A stretch of 15,964 nt of DNA from Propionibacteriaceae bacterium UBA6122 (GCA_002428365.1 DIVW01000042.1:83319-99282), one strand, 5' to 3'. Positions 7,588 through 15,189 are shown, numbered from the stretch's first letter. A program made the numbers and translations. Notes: a model not told the origin generated them from the sequence alone.

Positions 7588-8310
7588 ATGACCGCCTGGC
7601 AGCCCGCGAATCACCCGGTGGCTGCGGTGGCCTTCGATTGCGACGGTCTCTTGGTAGAGACCGAGTCGTGTTGGACGGTAGCTGAAGCGGCCATGTTCGC
7701 CAGGCATGGGCTGGAATACACCGCCGAGTTGAAGGCGCGGCTGATCGGCACCACGATCGACTTCACTGTGGCCCGGATGGCGGAGTGGTTCGACCAGGTT
7801 GGGCAGGAGCCGGCGCTGAAGGCGGAGTTGACCGAATCGGTAGCCGAGGTGATCTCGGTTCAGGCCGAACCGATGCCAGGTGCGGTGGAGCTGGTGCGGG
7901 CGCTGGCCGGACGGCTGCCGATCGCGGTGGTCAGCAACTCGGCTCGGCATTTGGTTGAGCTGTCGTTGCAGCGGGCGGGGCTGACGGGTGCCTTCGAGGT
8001 AATCGTGTCTGGTGAGGACGTCGTGAACGGCAAGCCGGCGCCGGATCTGTACCTGCGGGCCTGTGAACTGATGGCCGTCGAGCCAGCTACCACGCTGGCC
8101 TTCGAGGATTCCCTGGTGGGGGTCAACTCGGCCAAGGCTGCTGGGCTGCGCGTCGTTGGGGTGCCCACCGTTGCCCAGGACGGTTTCGCGCCCGATCACC
8201 TATTGGCATCGCTGACTGACGCAGGGCTGATGGCCTGGGCGGCCTCCGTTGCCCTTCGACAGGCTCAGGGAACTGGAAAACGGGCTCAGGGAACTGGGAA
8301 ACGGGCTTAG
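7588..8310 (+). CDS. HAD-superfamily hydrolase (phosphatase/phosphomutase-like)
   Basis: This 240-residue protein is a cytoplasmic haloacid-dehalogenase-fold enzyme of the beta-phosphoglucomutase/phosphoglycolate-phosphatase-like group. Motif I is FDCDG, with nucleophile D17 and acid/base D19. Motif II is VVSNS (S116). Motif III is GKPAPD (K149). Motif IV is FEDSLVG (E173, D174). An alpha-helical cap of about 75 residues lies between motifs I and II. The substrate cannot be told from sequence; sugar phosphates are typical. The last 19 or so residues (222-240, containing QAQGTGKRAQGTGKRA) are translated from the intergenic 21-bp repeat element and look like an acquired tail rather than part of the fold, which is complete by about residue 220. 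The start is set by AGGAG. No functional link to its neighbours is evident. Confidence 0.9.
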   Translation: MTAWQPANHPVAAVAFDCDGLLVETESCWTVAEAAMFARHGLEYTAELKARLIGTTIDFTVARMAEWFDQVGQEPALKAELTESVAEVISVQAEPMPGAVELVRALAGRLPIAVVSNSARHLVELSLQRAGLTGAFEVIVSGEDVVNGKPAPDLYLRACELMAVEPATTLAFEDSLVGVNSAKAAGLRVVGVPTVAQDGFAPDHLLASLTDAGLMAWAASVALRQAQGTGKRAQGTGKRA

Positions 8311-8405
8311 GGAACTGGGAAACGGGCTTAGGGAACTGGGAGACAGGCTTAGGGAACTCAGCCACAAGTTGGCTGAGCTTGACCTGCCCTGAGCTTGTCG
8401 AAGGG
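8252..8405. repeat. Repeat element bounded by inverted arms, site 2
   Basis: The element opens with cccttcgacaggctcaggg (8252-8270) and closes with ccctgagcttgtcgaaggg (8387-8405). These are inverted repeats matching at 18 of 19 positions. Between them five copies of a ggct(c/t)agggaact unit begin at 8262, 8283, 8304, 8325 and 8346, exactly 21 bp apart and in the opposite orientation to site 1. A 7-bp perfect stem, ctcagcc (8357-8363) with ggctgag (8371-8377), follows the last copy. The left 59 bp overlap the 3' end of the HAD gene and supply its stop codon. Confidence 0.92.
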
Positions 8406-8457
8406 TCGAAGCCTCTTGAGCCTGGCCCTTTCCCCTACTCAGGACGAGAATGGAGGT

Positions 8458-8790
8458 ATGGCTGACAACGGGGCAGTGCAGGCGCGAACCAATAGGCAGA
8501 TCGCTTGGGCCTCGCTGTTGTTGTTTGTGCCGTGCTTCTTTGGTGCCTTTCTGGTGGGCGAGGGTCTGATCAGCCTGCTCGGCTATGAGGTGGGTGACTC
8601 AGTTCGGCCGCCAATCTGGGCCGCGCTGGTGGCCACGGTGCCCGCGCTGGTGGTGTTCGCGCTGCCGCTATGGCCCACTTGGGTCTTCGGGCGAAGGGTT
8701 GGCGAGCCGAAGGCGCTGATTCCGTTCTGGATCGCGGCGGTGCTGGTGGCGGCGTTCACCGTCTCGAACATGGTCCCGCTGGGTCAGTAG
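8458..8790 (+). CDS. Small multi-pass membrane protein of unknown function
   Basis: This 110-residue protein is not recognised as a named family. It has about three hydrophobic segments: residues about 15-38 (ASLLLFVPCFFGAFLVGEGL), about 50-72 (IWAALVATVPALVVFALPLW), and about 87-106 (ALIPFWIAAVLVAAFTVSNM). A loop with FGRRVGEPKA lies before the last segment. The N-terminus is short and hydrophilic. The ATG at 8458 is chosen over upstream TTG codons, but a GGAGG (8452-8456) sits only 1 nt before it, which is too close for normal use. GTG 8476 is another in-frame option without a better ribosome site. The repeat element lies immediately upstream and the MarR operator follows 50 bp downstream, so it is probably a separate unit from marR. 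Confidence 0.7.
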   Translation: MADNGAVQARTNRQIAWASLLLFVPCFFGAFLVGEGLISLLGYEVGDSVRPPIWAALVATVPALVVFALPLWPTWVFGRRVGEPKALIPFWIAAVLVAAFTVSNMVPLGQ

Positions 8791-8840
8791 TTCGGTCCCC
8801 AGCCGGGTGGAGTCAGTCCCATTCAGCGATCCTGGGAATA

Positions 8841-8868
8841 GTTAGCCTAACTAATGAGTTAGGCTAAC
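8841..8868. promoter_or_regulatory. Palindromic operator and promoter of the marR-MFS operon
   Basis: A perfect 11-bp inverted repeat, gttagcctaac (8841-8851) and gttaggctaac (8858-8868), is separated by 6 nt. A TAGGCT -10 box (8860-8865) lies inside the right arm and ends 6 nt before the GTG of marR. A bound MarR dimer would therefore cover the promoter, predicting autorepression of both regulator and exporter. No good -35 box is visible. Confidence 0.82.
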
Positions 8869-8871
8869 GAT

Positions 8872-9294
8872 GTGAACGATACGACGATGACTTCCCTAGC
8901 CAACGACCTGCGAATAGCTTGCCAGCGGGTGTCTCGTCGCGTCCGATTCGAATCCAGCGCCGAGCTGTCGCCCCATCACGTGAGTGCGCTGTCGAACCTT
9001 CGCCGCCGTCCGCTTACTCCCGGCGAACTTGCCGAAGCCGAGCGGGTCAGTGCGCCGTCGATGACCAGAACGGTGAACTGCCTGGTCGACAAAGGTCTGG
9101 TGGCCCGGGTTGATCACCCCGACGATGGACGCTGCAAGGTGCTCAATCTCACCGTTGAGGGTGGCGCAGCGCTGGATCGCATCGCTGCCGCCCGCGACGA
9201 CTGGATGGTGCGGCAGCTCGACGGCCTCACCAAAGACGAACGCGCCTTGCTGCGCGAGGCCACTGATCTGCTGAATCGGGTGCTTGGCGAGTGA
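8872..9294 (+). CDS. MarR-family transcriptional regulator
   Basis: This 140-residue winged helix-turn-helix protein probably represses itself and the downstream exporter. The DNA-binding region covers residues about 48-94: LTPGELAEAERVSAPSMTRT (helix-turn-helix), VNCLVDKGLVARV (the helix leading to the wing), and the wing DHPDDGRCKVLNLT with the DxR-type signature of the family. Flanking helices (10-40 and 100-138) form the dimer interface. GTG 8872 is chosen because it sits 6 nt after a -10 box, suggesting leaderless translation; ATG 8887 is an in-frame alternative with no Shine-Dalgarno. The stop overlaps the next gene's GTG by 4 bp (GTGA). Ligands of such regulators are usually small aromatics or drugs, but nothing here identifies one. 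Confidence 0.93.
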   Translation: MNDTTMTSLANDLRIACQRVSRRVRFESSAELSPHHVSALSNLRRRPLTPGELAEAERVSAPSMTRTVNCLVDKGLVARVDHPDDGRCKVLNLTVEGGAALDRIAAARDDWMVRQLDGLTKDERALLREATDLLNRVLGE

Positions 9295-10577
9295 GCACGG
9301 CAACCGCTGAGCGGGTGCCACTCTTCTCGTCTTTGGCACTGCGCAACTATCGCCTGTTCTGGACCGGCGGCTTCATCTCAAATATCGGCACCTGGATGGC
9401 GCGCGTTGCTCAGGACTGGCTGGTGTTGACCATCCTCACCAACAACTCCGCGATCGCGCTGGGCATCGTCACCGGTCTGCAGTTCCTGCCGACCGCGCTG
9501 CTCTCGCCATGGGCCGGCTCGTTGGCCGACCGGTTCGACAAGCGCAAGCTGCTGATGCTCACCCAGGCCGGGCTGGGCATCACCGGGACGGTGCTGGCAG
9601 TGCTGGTTATCGGTGGCTGGGTGACGCTGTGGCAGGTGTATCTGCTGGCGTTCCTCCAAGGTGTTGCCGCCGCCTTCGACACCCCGGCACGGCAGGCGAT
9701 CGCGCCCGAAATGGTGCCGGAGAAGCTGATTGGCAATGCGGTCGGACTCAACTCCACCAGCTTCCATTCCGCTCGCCTGATCGGCCCAGCCGTGGCTGGT
9801 CTTACCATCGCGGTTTGGGGCGTCGGCCCGGCACTGGCGATCAATGCCCTGAGCTTCATCGCGACGCTGGCCGCGCTGTTCTGGATGAACCCCGCCGAGC
9901 TGAAGCCGTCCCCGCGCGGGCCGAGTTCTGGTGGGGTCCGCGAAGGTCTCCGCTATGTGCGGCGACGTCCAGACATTCTGTTGGTGTTGTTCCTGATCTT
10001 CATGCTCGGCACCTTCGGGTTGAACTTCCAGCTCACCAACGCGCTGATGGCCACCTCGGTCTTCCACGTCGGACCGACCGAGTTTGGCTACATGGGCTCG
10101 GTGATGGCCATCGGCTCGTTGAGCGCGAGTTTGATCGCCGCCGGACGAACTGAAGTACCGATGCGGCTGATCGTTGGTGCACTGGCGGTCTTCAGCGCGA
10201 TTCTGGTGGTGATGTCGGTCGCCCCGAGCTTCCTGCTCTACTTGGGGCTGCTGCTGCTGGCTGGTTTTTCCGCCCTGACCGTGATGACCGCAGCCAACAC
10301 TTCGGTGCAACTCAGCGTCGAACCAGTGATGCGCGGCCGGGTGATGGCGCTCTATATGGCCATCTTCCTCGGCGGCACCCCGATTGGCTCACCACTGTTG
10401 GGTTGGATCGGGGACGTGTGGGGCCCGCGTTGGACGATCGCGATCGGCGGCATCGCCTGCGGGTTGAGCGCCACTGTTGCGGTGGTCTACCTGTTGCGCC
10501 GTCGCGGCTGGTCCTGGCCCTGGCGCCGAGCGAGCCTCGACATGGCCTACGTCGCCCTGCCCGACGCGGTTCGCTGA
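9291..10577 (+). CDS. MFS transporter, MFS_3/EntS-like exporter
   Basis: This 428-residue integral membrane protein of the major facilitator superfamily probably exports a drug or small molecule using the proton gradient. The opening LRNYRLFWTGGFISNIGTWM (17-36) and QDWLVL (41-46) are hallmarks of the MFS_3 (EntS/DitE-like) group. Motif A is seen as GSLADRFDKRKLL (76-88). About twelve hydrophobic helices follow, with a duplicated motif-A-like stretch GRVMALYM in the second half. The start codon overlaps the marR stop by 4 bp, so the two are co-translated and regulated together by the upstream operator. A basic tail (RRRGWSWPWRR) follows the last helix. The substrate is unknown: the EntS group includes siderophore exporters, but no siderophore genes are in view. 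Confidence 0.93.
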   Translation: MSTATAERVPLFSSLALRNYRLFWTGGFISNIGTWMARVAQDWLVLTILTNNSAIALGIVTGLQFLPTALLSPWAGSLADRFDKRKLLMLTQAGLGITGTVLAVLVIGGWVTLWQVYLLAFLQGVAAAFDTPARQAIAPEMVPEKLIGNAVGLNSTSFHSARLIGPAVAGLTIAVWGVGPALAINALSFIATLAALFWMNPAELKPSPRGPSSGGVREGLRYVRRRPDILLVLFLIFMLGTFGLNFQLTNALMATSVFHVGPTEFGYMGSVMAIGSLSASLIAAGRTEVPMRLIVGALAVFSAILVVMSVAPSFLLYLGLLLLAGFSALTVMTAANTSVQLSVEPVMRGRVMALYMAIFLGGTPIGSPLLGWIGDVWGPRWTIAIGGIACGLSATVAVVYLLRRRGWSWPWRRASLDMAYVALPDAVR

Positions 10578-10580
10578 TAA

Positions 10581-10673
10581 GGGCTTCGACGAGCTCAGCC
10601 AACTTGAGTTCAGTTCTCTGAGCGCTACCCAGTTCCCTGAGCTTCACCCCAGTTCCCTGAGCTTGTCGAAGGG
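10581..10673. repeat. Repeat element between convergent genes, site 3
   Basis: Three copies of the family unit start at 10611 (cagttctctgag), 10630 and 10650 (both cagttccctgagctt), spaced 19 and 20 bp rather than 21. The last copy ends with ttgtcgaaggg. The left boundary gggcttcgacgagctcag (10581-10598) is an imperfect inverted match of the right boundary ctgagcttgtcgaaggg, giving the same bounded layout as site 2. It fills most of the 123-bp gap between the MFS gene and the convergent CoA ligase gene. It begins 3 bp after the MFS stop. Confidence 0.88.
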
Positions 10674-10700
10674 TCGACGGGCTCAGCCGACTTCGGTGGG

Positions 10701-12383
10701 TCAGTTGGCGGCGGTTTCGACGACGGCCGCGCGCACCTGCTTGCGAATCACCTTGCCGAGGATCGAGCGGGGGAGCTCGGGCAACGCGATGATCTGGCGG
10801 GGCACCTTGTAAGCGGCTAGGCGCTCCTTGCACCAGGCTCGCAGCCCGACCTCGTCCAACTCCGCACCAGGACGCAGGATCACCGCGGCCACCACCAACT
10901 CCCCGCCGCTGGATGCTGGCATACCAACCACCGCGGCTTCGATGATGTCTGGGTGGGTGTGCAGCACGGCCTCAACTTCGGAAGGAGAGACGTTGAAGCC
11001 GCCGGAGATGATCAGCTCCTTCACCCGATCCACGATGGTGGTGAAACCATCCGCGTCCACAGTGACCACATCGCCGGTGCGCAGCCAACCACCGGGCAGC
11101 AGCGTCTTGGCGGTTTCGGCAGCGTTGTTCCAGTAGCCGCTGAACACCTGCGGCCCCGAAATCAACAGCTCGCCGCGCTCACCTTGGGCCACCTCTTTGG
11201 TGGGGTCCTCCAGGTCGACCACCTTCATCAAAGTGCTGGGGAAGGGGACGCCGATGGTGCTGGCCCGCCTACTCGGCGCGAACGGATTGCCCAGACAGAC
11301 CGGGGATGCCTCGGTCATGCCGTAGCCCTCCACCAGCAGTCCGCCAGAGACGCTCTCCCATAACTCGACCACCGAGATCGGCAGGTTCATCGCCCCCGAG
11401 ATGCAGTACTTGGCGCTCTTCAAGCTGATGCCGCGCTCTTTGGCGCGCTCGGCGGTGCGTTGGTAGATCGGCGGGACGGCGCAATAGACGGTTGGTGGGG
11501 TCTTCTTGGCCGCGTCCAGCACCAAGTCGACGTCGAAGGCGGGGAAGATCACCAGCCGAGCCTGTTTCAAGATCCCGTAGGTGAGGAACAGGGTCATCCC
11601 GAAGGCGTGGAACATCGGCAGGATCGCGTAGAAGTTCTCTTTGCGATACTCCGCGCCGTGCATCCAGGCTTCGCCCTGCCGGGCATTGCTGAACAGGTTG
11701 AAGTGAGTGAGAATCGCGCCCTTGGGTGCTCCGGTGGTGCCCGAGGTGTACTGAATCACCGCCACGTCCTGCACTTCTGGGCGGGGGTGGGCCTCATTCA
11801 GCGGTGGGGCTGACAGGAGCTCCTCCCAGGGCAGAGTGCCGCTGACCGGCGCGGTGAGCTTGGCTCGGGTCTTGCGCAGGCTGGGGATCGGCAGCCGCAG
11901 AGCCAACCGCTTCACCATCGGGAAGGCCTTGAGCAGGTTCACCGAGACGATCTTCTCCACGGTCACATCGTTGGGAATCGCCTGCACCTTGGGCACGGCA
12001 ACGTCCCAACAGATCGCCACTCGGGCGGCGTGATCCTCGAAGATGTGCCGCAGTTCACGCTCGGTGTAGAGCGGGTTGTGTTCCACGACGATCGCGCCCA
12101 GGCGCAGCACCGCGTAAAAGGCGACGACGTGTTGGGGGCAGTTGGGCAACACCAATGCCACCCGATCACCGGCTTTCACGCCAAGGCGGCGCAATCCTTC
12201 GGCGGCTCGACTGATCTGGTCACCAAGCTCGGTGTAGGTGGTCGTGCGACCGAAGAACTCGGTGGCCACGCAGTCTCCGGCTTCGGCAACGGAGCGTTCG
12301 TAGAGGGCTACGAGCGACTGAGTGGGGAGTTCGATCTGCGCCGGAACTCCTGCTTGATAATGCTTGACCCAAGGTGCATCCAC
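10701..12383 (-). CDS. Long-chain fatty acid-CoA ligase (AMP-forming)
   Basis: This 560-residue enzyme of the adenylate-forming (ANL) superfamily should activate a fatty or related carboxylic acid to acyl-AMP and then acyl-CoA. The phosphate-binding loop is YTSGTTGAPKG (212-222). The adenine-site motif is GYGMTEASP (353-361). The hinge region carries TGDVVTVDADGF (436-447) with DRVKELIISGGFNVSP (452-467). The C-terminal catalytic lysine is K544 in ILGKVIRK. Length is normal for FadD-type ligases. No other beta-oxidation gene is nearby. The GTG start at 12383 has an AGGG sequence about 9 nt upstream, a moderate ribosome site. Its 3' end converges on the MFS gene. Substrate chain length cannot be set from sequence. 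Confidence 0.92.
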   Translation of the reverse strand: MDAPWVKHYQAGVPAQIELPTQSLVALYERSVAEAGDCVATEFFGRTTTYTELGDQISRAAEGLRRLGVKAGDRVALVLPNCPQHVVAFYAVLRLGAIVVEHNPLYTERELRHIFEDHAARVAICWDVAVPKVQAIPNDVTVEKIVSVNLLKAFPMVKRLALRLPIPSLRKTRAKLTAPVSGTLPWEELLSAPPLNEAHPRPEVQDVAVIQYTSGTTGAPKGAILTHFNLFSNARQGEAWMHGAEYRKENFYAILPMFHAFGMTLFLTYGILKQARLVIFPAFDVDLVLDAAKKTPPTVYCAVPPIYQRTAERAKERGISLKSAKYCISGAMNLPISVVELWESVSGGLLVEGYGMTEASPVCLGNPFAPSRRASTIGVPFPSTLMKVVDLEDPTKEVAQGERGELLISGPQVFSGYWNNAAETAKTLLPGGWLRTGDVVTVDADGFTTIVDRVKELIISGGFNVSPSEVEAVLHTHPDIIEAAVVGMPASSGGELVVAAVILRPGAELDEVGLRAWCKERLAAYKVPRQIIALPELPRSILGKVIRKQVRAAVVETAAN

Positions 12384-12566
12384 GGCTTGACCCTAGCGCT
12401 GCCAGGGCGTGCCGGTGTTCCGAACCCCGGACGGGTTCGCGCCGCGTCGGAGAATGGGTGCCGGCAAGGGTCTCACCGCTGCTCCGGCCCAAATCAGCGC
12501 GCGGAGAGTTAGGCTGAATGCTGGGTAAGCGATTGCTCCCGGACCGCTCTGCAGCGGCCCACCCGA

Positions 12567-12572
12567 GGGAGG
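12567..12572 (+). promoter_or_regulatory. Shine-Dalgarno fixing the RCC1-protein start
   Basis: GGGAGG is 6 nt before GTG 12579 and supports that codon as the start. It is the best ribosome site in the window. Confidence 0.85.
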
Positions 12573-12578
12573 TTTGGC

Positions 12579-14792
12579 GTGCGTCGACTGGGTGCTTTGC
12601 TGGGTTCGGTGGTGCTGACCCTTGGCCTGATGATCGGGCCGGTTGATGCCCAGGTGGCAGCCCAGGCGGCGTCCACTTCAACGCCTTCAGTTTCGCCGGG
12701 GTATCCGATTCGAGGGCGGGCCTTCGTGGTCTCTGGGCATCTGTCGACGAAGGTGGCCCGGCCAGTGGAGTTGCAGCGCCACCTTGGTGGCAAGTGGCGC
12801 CGGATGTTGACTGGCACCACCGCTGTGAATGGGCGCTACTCGTTCACCACGGCTGCGGCGGAGTCGTCGGTGAAGATCCGGGTCGTGGCCCCTCGGGTAA
12901 AGATCGGCACTAAGACCTATGGCCGAATCGTCTCCAAATCGCGCAGCTTCCGGACGGTGAAGGTGACCCCGGCCACACCGCTGGTGGGGGCAGTCTTCAC
13001 GGTTTCGGAATCGTTGGGCCAAAAGCGCGCCCGGCCAGTGGTGTTGCAGCGGCGCACCAGTGCTGGCTGGGTCCAGATCGGGGCTAGTAAGTCGGCCAAG
13101 TCTGGCGCCTTCACCATCTCGGCCTCGCTAGCGGCCACGGCTGACCTGCGGGTGGTGGCCCCGCGGGTGAAGATCGCCAAGAAGACCTATGCGAAGCGGA
13201 CGCTACCGACCTTCCGGGTGACCACCATCACCCCCGAGACGCTGATGGTCACCACGGCGAGTTTGCCCACCACTGAGGCGGGCACCGCCTACTCCGCGCG
13301 GCTGGCCGGCACCGGCGGCGTCCTGCCCTACACCTGGGCGGCCTCCGGGTTGCCGCCGGGTCTGAGCTTGACCGCCGCCACCGGCGAAATCTCAGGGACG
13401 CCGACCACAGCCACCGCAGGGGCGAGCATCACCGTCACGCTGACTGATGCTCGTGGCAAGGCCGCCACCGCCACCTTCACCATGGTGATAACTCCAATGG
13501 TCTCCATCACCACCGCCACCCTGCCTGGCCTGGTCGTGGGTACGGCCTACTCCGAAACCTTGGCTGCCAGCGGCGGCACCGCCCCCTACACCTGGGCGAT
13601 GACGGGGCTGCCGTCCGGCCTGGGCTACAACGCCAGCACTGGGGTGATTGCTGGGACGCCCACCGTGGTGGCCAGCGCGAGCGTCGAGGTGACGGTGAGC
13701 GACGCCAACGGCAAAACCGCCACCAAGGTCTTGGCGGTGCAGTGGAAGGCGTTGGCCGTTTCGGCCGGATCCACCCACACCTGCGCGATCATCGGTGGTG
13801 CGGCGCGGTGTTGGGGTTCGAATAGCTCAGGACAGTTGGGCAAGACCCCTTCGGCTGCCACGGCTACTCCGAACACCGTGCCCGGACTTACCAGTGGAGT
13901 GACCGCGATCGCCGCCGGTGGCAACTTCAGTTGCGCGATCAAGGACGGCGCGGCTTGGTGTTGGGGCAGCAACCAAAACGGCCAACTCGGCAACGGGACG
14001 GGCTTCGACAGCTCAACTCCAGTGGCCGTGCTGGGGATGTCGAACTTCGTGACCGCGATTTCTGCCGGTGACCGCCATGCCTGCGCGGTGGTGTCGGGCA
14101 TGGCCAGGTGTTGGGGCTACAACGGTGACGGGCAGCTCGGCAACAATACGATCGCCGATAGCACCGCCCCGGTAACGGCGTCGGGGTTGACTAGTGGCGT
14201 AACGGCCATCGCCGCGGGCGTTGGCCACAGTTGCGCAGTGGTAGGCGGGGCAGTGAAGTGCTGGGGGTCGAACAACGCTGGCCAGCTCGGGGATGACACG
14301 AGCCTGAACAGGCTCGCTCCCGTGTCGGTCTTCGGCTTCAGTAGCGGAGCAACTTCGGTGGTGGCCAGCAGTGCGCACACCTGCGCAATCGTGAGCGGCC
14401 ACGCCTGGTGCTGGGGTGACAACGGTTCTGGCCAGCTCGGCATCAGCGGCTTCTGGGCATATGACACCCCTCAGGAGGTATCCCTGGGTGGTGTGGCCAA
14501 CATCGTGGTTGGCCAGGATCACACCTGCGCTCTTGCTGGCGGGGCGCCCGGTTGCTGGGGCGGCAATAACGACGGCCAACTCGGCGACGGCACCACCACC
14601 CAGCGGCCGGTGGTGCTGGGCGTATCTGGGTTGCACGATGGCGTCACCGCTATCGATGCCGGGCAGGGTCACTCCTGCGCGGTGCAGGATGGAGTCGCCT
14701 GGTGTTGGGGCCGCAATACCGACTACCAGTTGGGGGTGGCCACGACTGCCGACCGGCTGACGCCGGTTGTGGTGGCCGGTCTGGGTGATTGA
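12579..14792 (+). CDS. Secreted protein with Ig-like domains and seven-blade RCC1 propeller
   Basis: This 737-residue protein is probably extracellular or surface-located. Residues 1-25 form a signal peptide (RRLGALLGSVVLTLGLMIGP; cleavage near VDA). Two related beta-rich repeats follow, about 39-126 and 127-217, sharing RPV(E/V)LQR and RVVAPRVKI. Two putative Ig domains of the He_PIG type (about 222-305 and 306-390) share LP...GTAYS, PYTWA and GLP.GL. From 391 to the end are seven RCC1-type repeats, each reading C-A...C-W-G...QLG. The first cysteines are at 402, 452, 502, 552, 602, 650 and 700, each paired with another 9 residues on, suggesting seven disulfides. Seven blades make a complete propeller. 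No membrane anchor or sorting signal is seen at the C-terminus. The ligand is unknown; binding or adhesion is a guess from architecture. Confidence 0.88.
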   Translation: MRRLGALLGSVVLTLGLMIGPVDAQVAAQAASTSTPSVSPGYPIRGRAFVVSGHLSTKVARPVELQRHLGGKWRRMLTGTTAVNGRYSFTTAAAESSVKIRVVAPRVKIGTKTYGRIVSKSRSFRTVKVTPATPLVGAVFTVSESLGQKRARPVVLQRRTSAGWVQIGASKSAKSGAFTISASLAATADLRVVAPRVKIAKKTYAKRTLPTFRVTTITPETLMVTTASLPTTEAGTAYSARLAGTGGVLPYTWAASGLPPGLSLTAATGEISGTPTTATAGASITVTLTDARGKAATATFTMVITPMVSITTATLPGLVVGTAYSETLAASGGTAPYTWAMTGLPSGLGYNASTGVIAGTPTVVASASVEVTVSDANGKTATKVLAVQWKALAVSAGSTHTCAIIGGAARCWGSNSSGQLGKTPSAATATPNTVPGLTSGVTAIAAGGNFSCAIKDGAAWCWGSNQNGQLGNGTGFDSSTPVAVLGMSNFVTAISAGDRHACAVVSGMARCWGYNGDGQLGNNTIADSTAPVTASGLTSGVTAIAAGVGHSCAVVGGAVKCWGSNNAGQLGDDTSLNRLAPVSVFGFSSGATSVVASSAHTCAIVSGHAWCWGDNGSGQLGISGFWAYDTPQEVSLGGVANIVVGQDHTCALAGGAPGCWGGNNDGQLGDGTTTQRPVVLGVSGLHDGVTAIDAGQGHSCAVQDGVAWCWGRNTDYQLGVATTADRLTPVVVAGLGD

Positions 14793-15189
14793 CCCAACCC
14801 TTGCCAGGGGGCGACCTGCCGAGCACCGCAGAGGGGCGGGCCGGGGCGTCTTGGTTGTGGATCAGCAAGTGAGCGTCATTAAATGCTCGACAAATACGCT
14901 TTATGCGGGCAGTATTAAACTGCGAGAGTTTGGCGCACGGGCACCGGAGTAACGATTTACCACGGTAGGACCGACCTGGAAAGGCGTTCAGGGCGCGTCG
15001 CCCGCCTCCGACGGGCGACTTCGGTTCACTGCGGAACCAACTTCGCCGCGGCTACGCACTTTGTCTCCTTGGCGGTGACTTCGCCTCAGCGGTGCAGCTA
15101 GCCTCGCTTACAGGACGCCGCAGTGCCGCGATCCGGGGTCGCCATGCTAAGACATTCTGTCTTTAAGATGAGTAAACAAACTACATCAT
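14793..15189. other. Noncoding interval with several hairpins, function unknown
   Basis: No credible gene is visible here. The start is GC-rich, with no convincing terminator after the RCC1 gene. An AT-rich patch (about 14877-14920) ends in the palindrome gcagt-attaa-actgc (14909-14923). Farther on are an 8-bp perfect stem gtcgcccg/cgggcgac (14997-15004 with 15012-15019), a 5-bp stem ggttc/gaacc (15023-15027 with 15034-15038), and three copies of acttcg (from 15018, 15040 and 15078). A 6-bp stem aagaca/tgtctt with a 3-nt loop lies at 15149-15163. This could be a long structured leader of hppA, a small RNA, or decayed repeats. No known riboswitch or tRNA motif was recognised. Confidence 0.45.

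Noticed and set aside
8123..8365. Minus-strand frame encoding a periodic QFPKPVS-type peptide
   Set aside because: The periodicity simply comes from the 21-bp DNA repeats, which are open on both strands; there is no ribosome site and it overlaps the HAD gene.
7477..8405. Short regular repeats as a CRISPR array
   Set aside because: Units are contiguous 21-bp tandem copies without unique spacers, and no cas gene is present.
12508..12515. gttaggct upstream of the RCC1 gene as a second MarR half-site
   Set aside because: Only one 8-bp half is present with no inverted partner; it may instead be a -10-like TAGGCT, but evidence is too thin to call.
14299..14316. Perfect inverted repeat cgagcctg/caggctcg with a 2-nt loop inside the RCC1 gene
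   Set aside because: It falls in the middle of coding sequence encoding an ordinary blade-to-blade loop, with no T run; probably chance in GC-rich DNA.
14940..15130. tRNA, tmRNA, RNase P RNA or a known riboswitch in the hppA upstream region
   Set aside because: No cloverleaf, no TTCGA-type T-loop, and none of the conserved core strings of these RNAs were found by eye.
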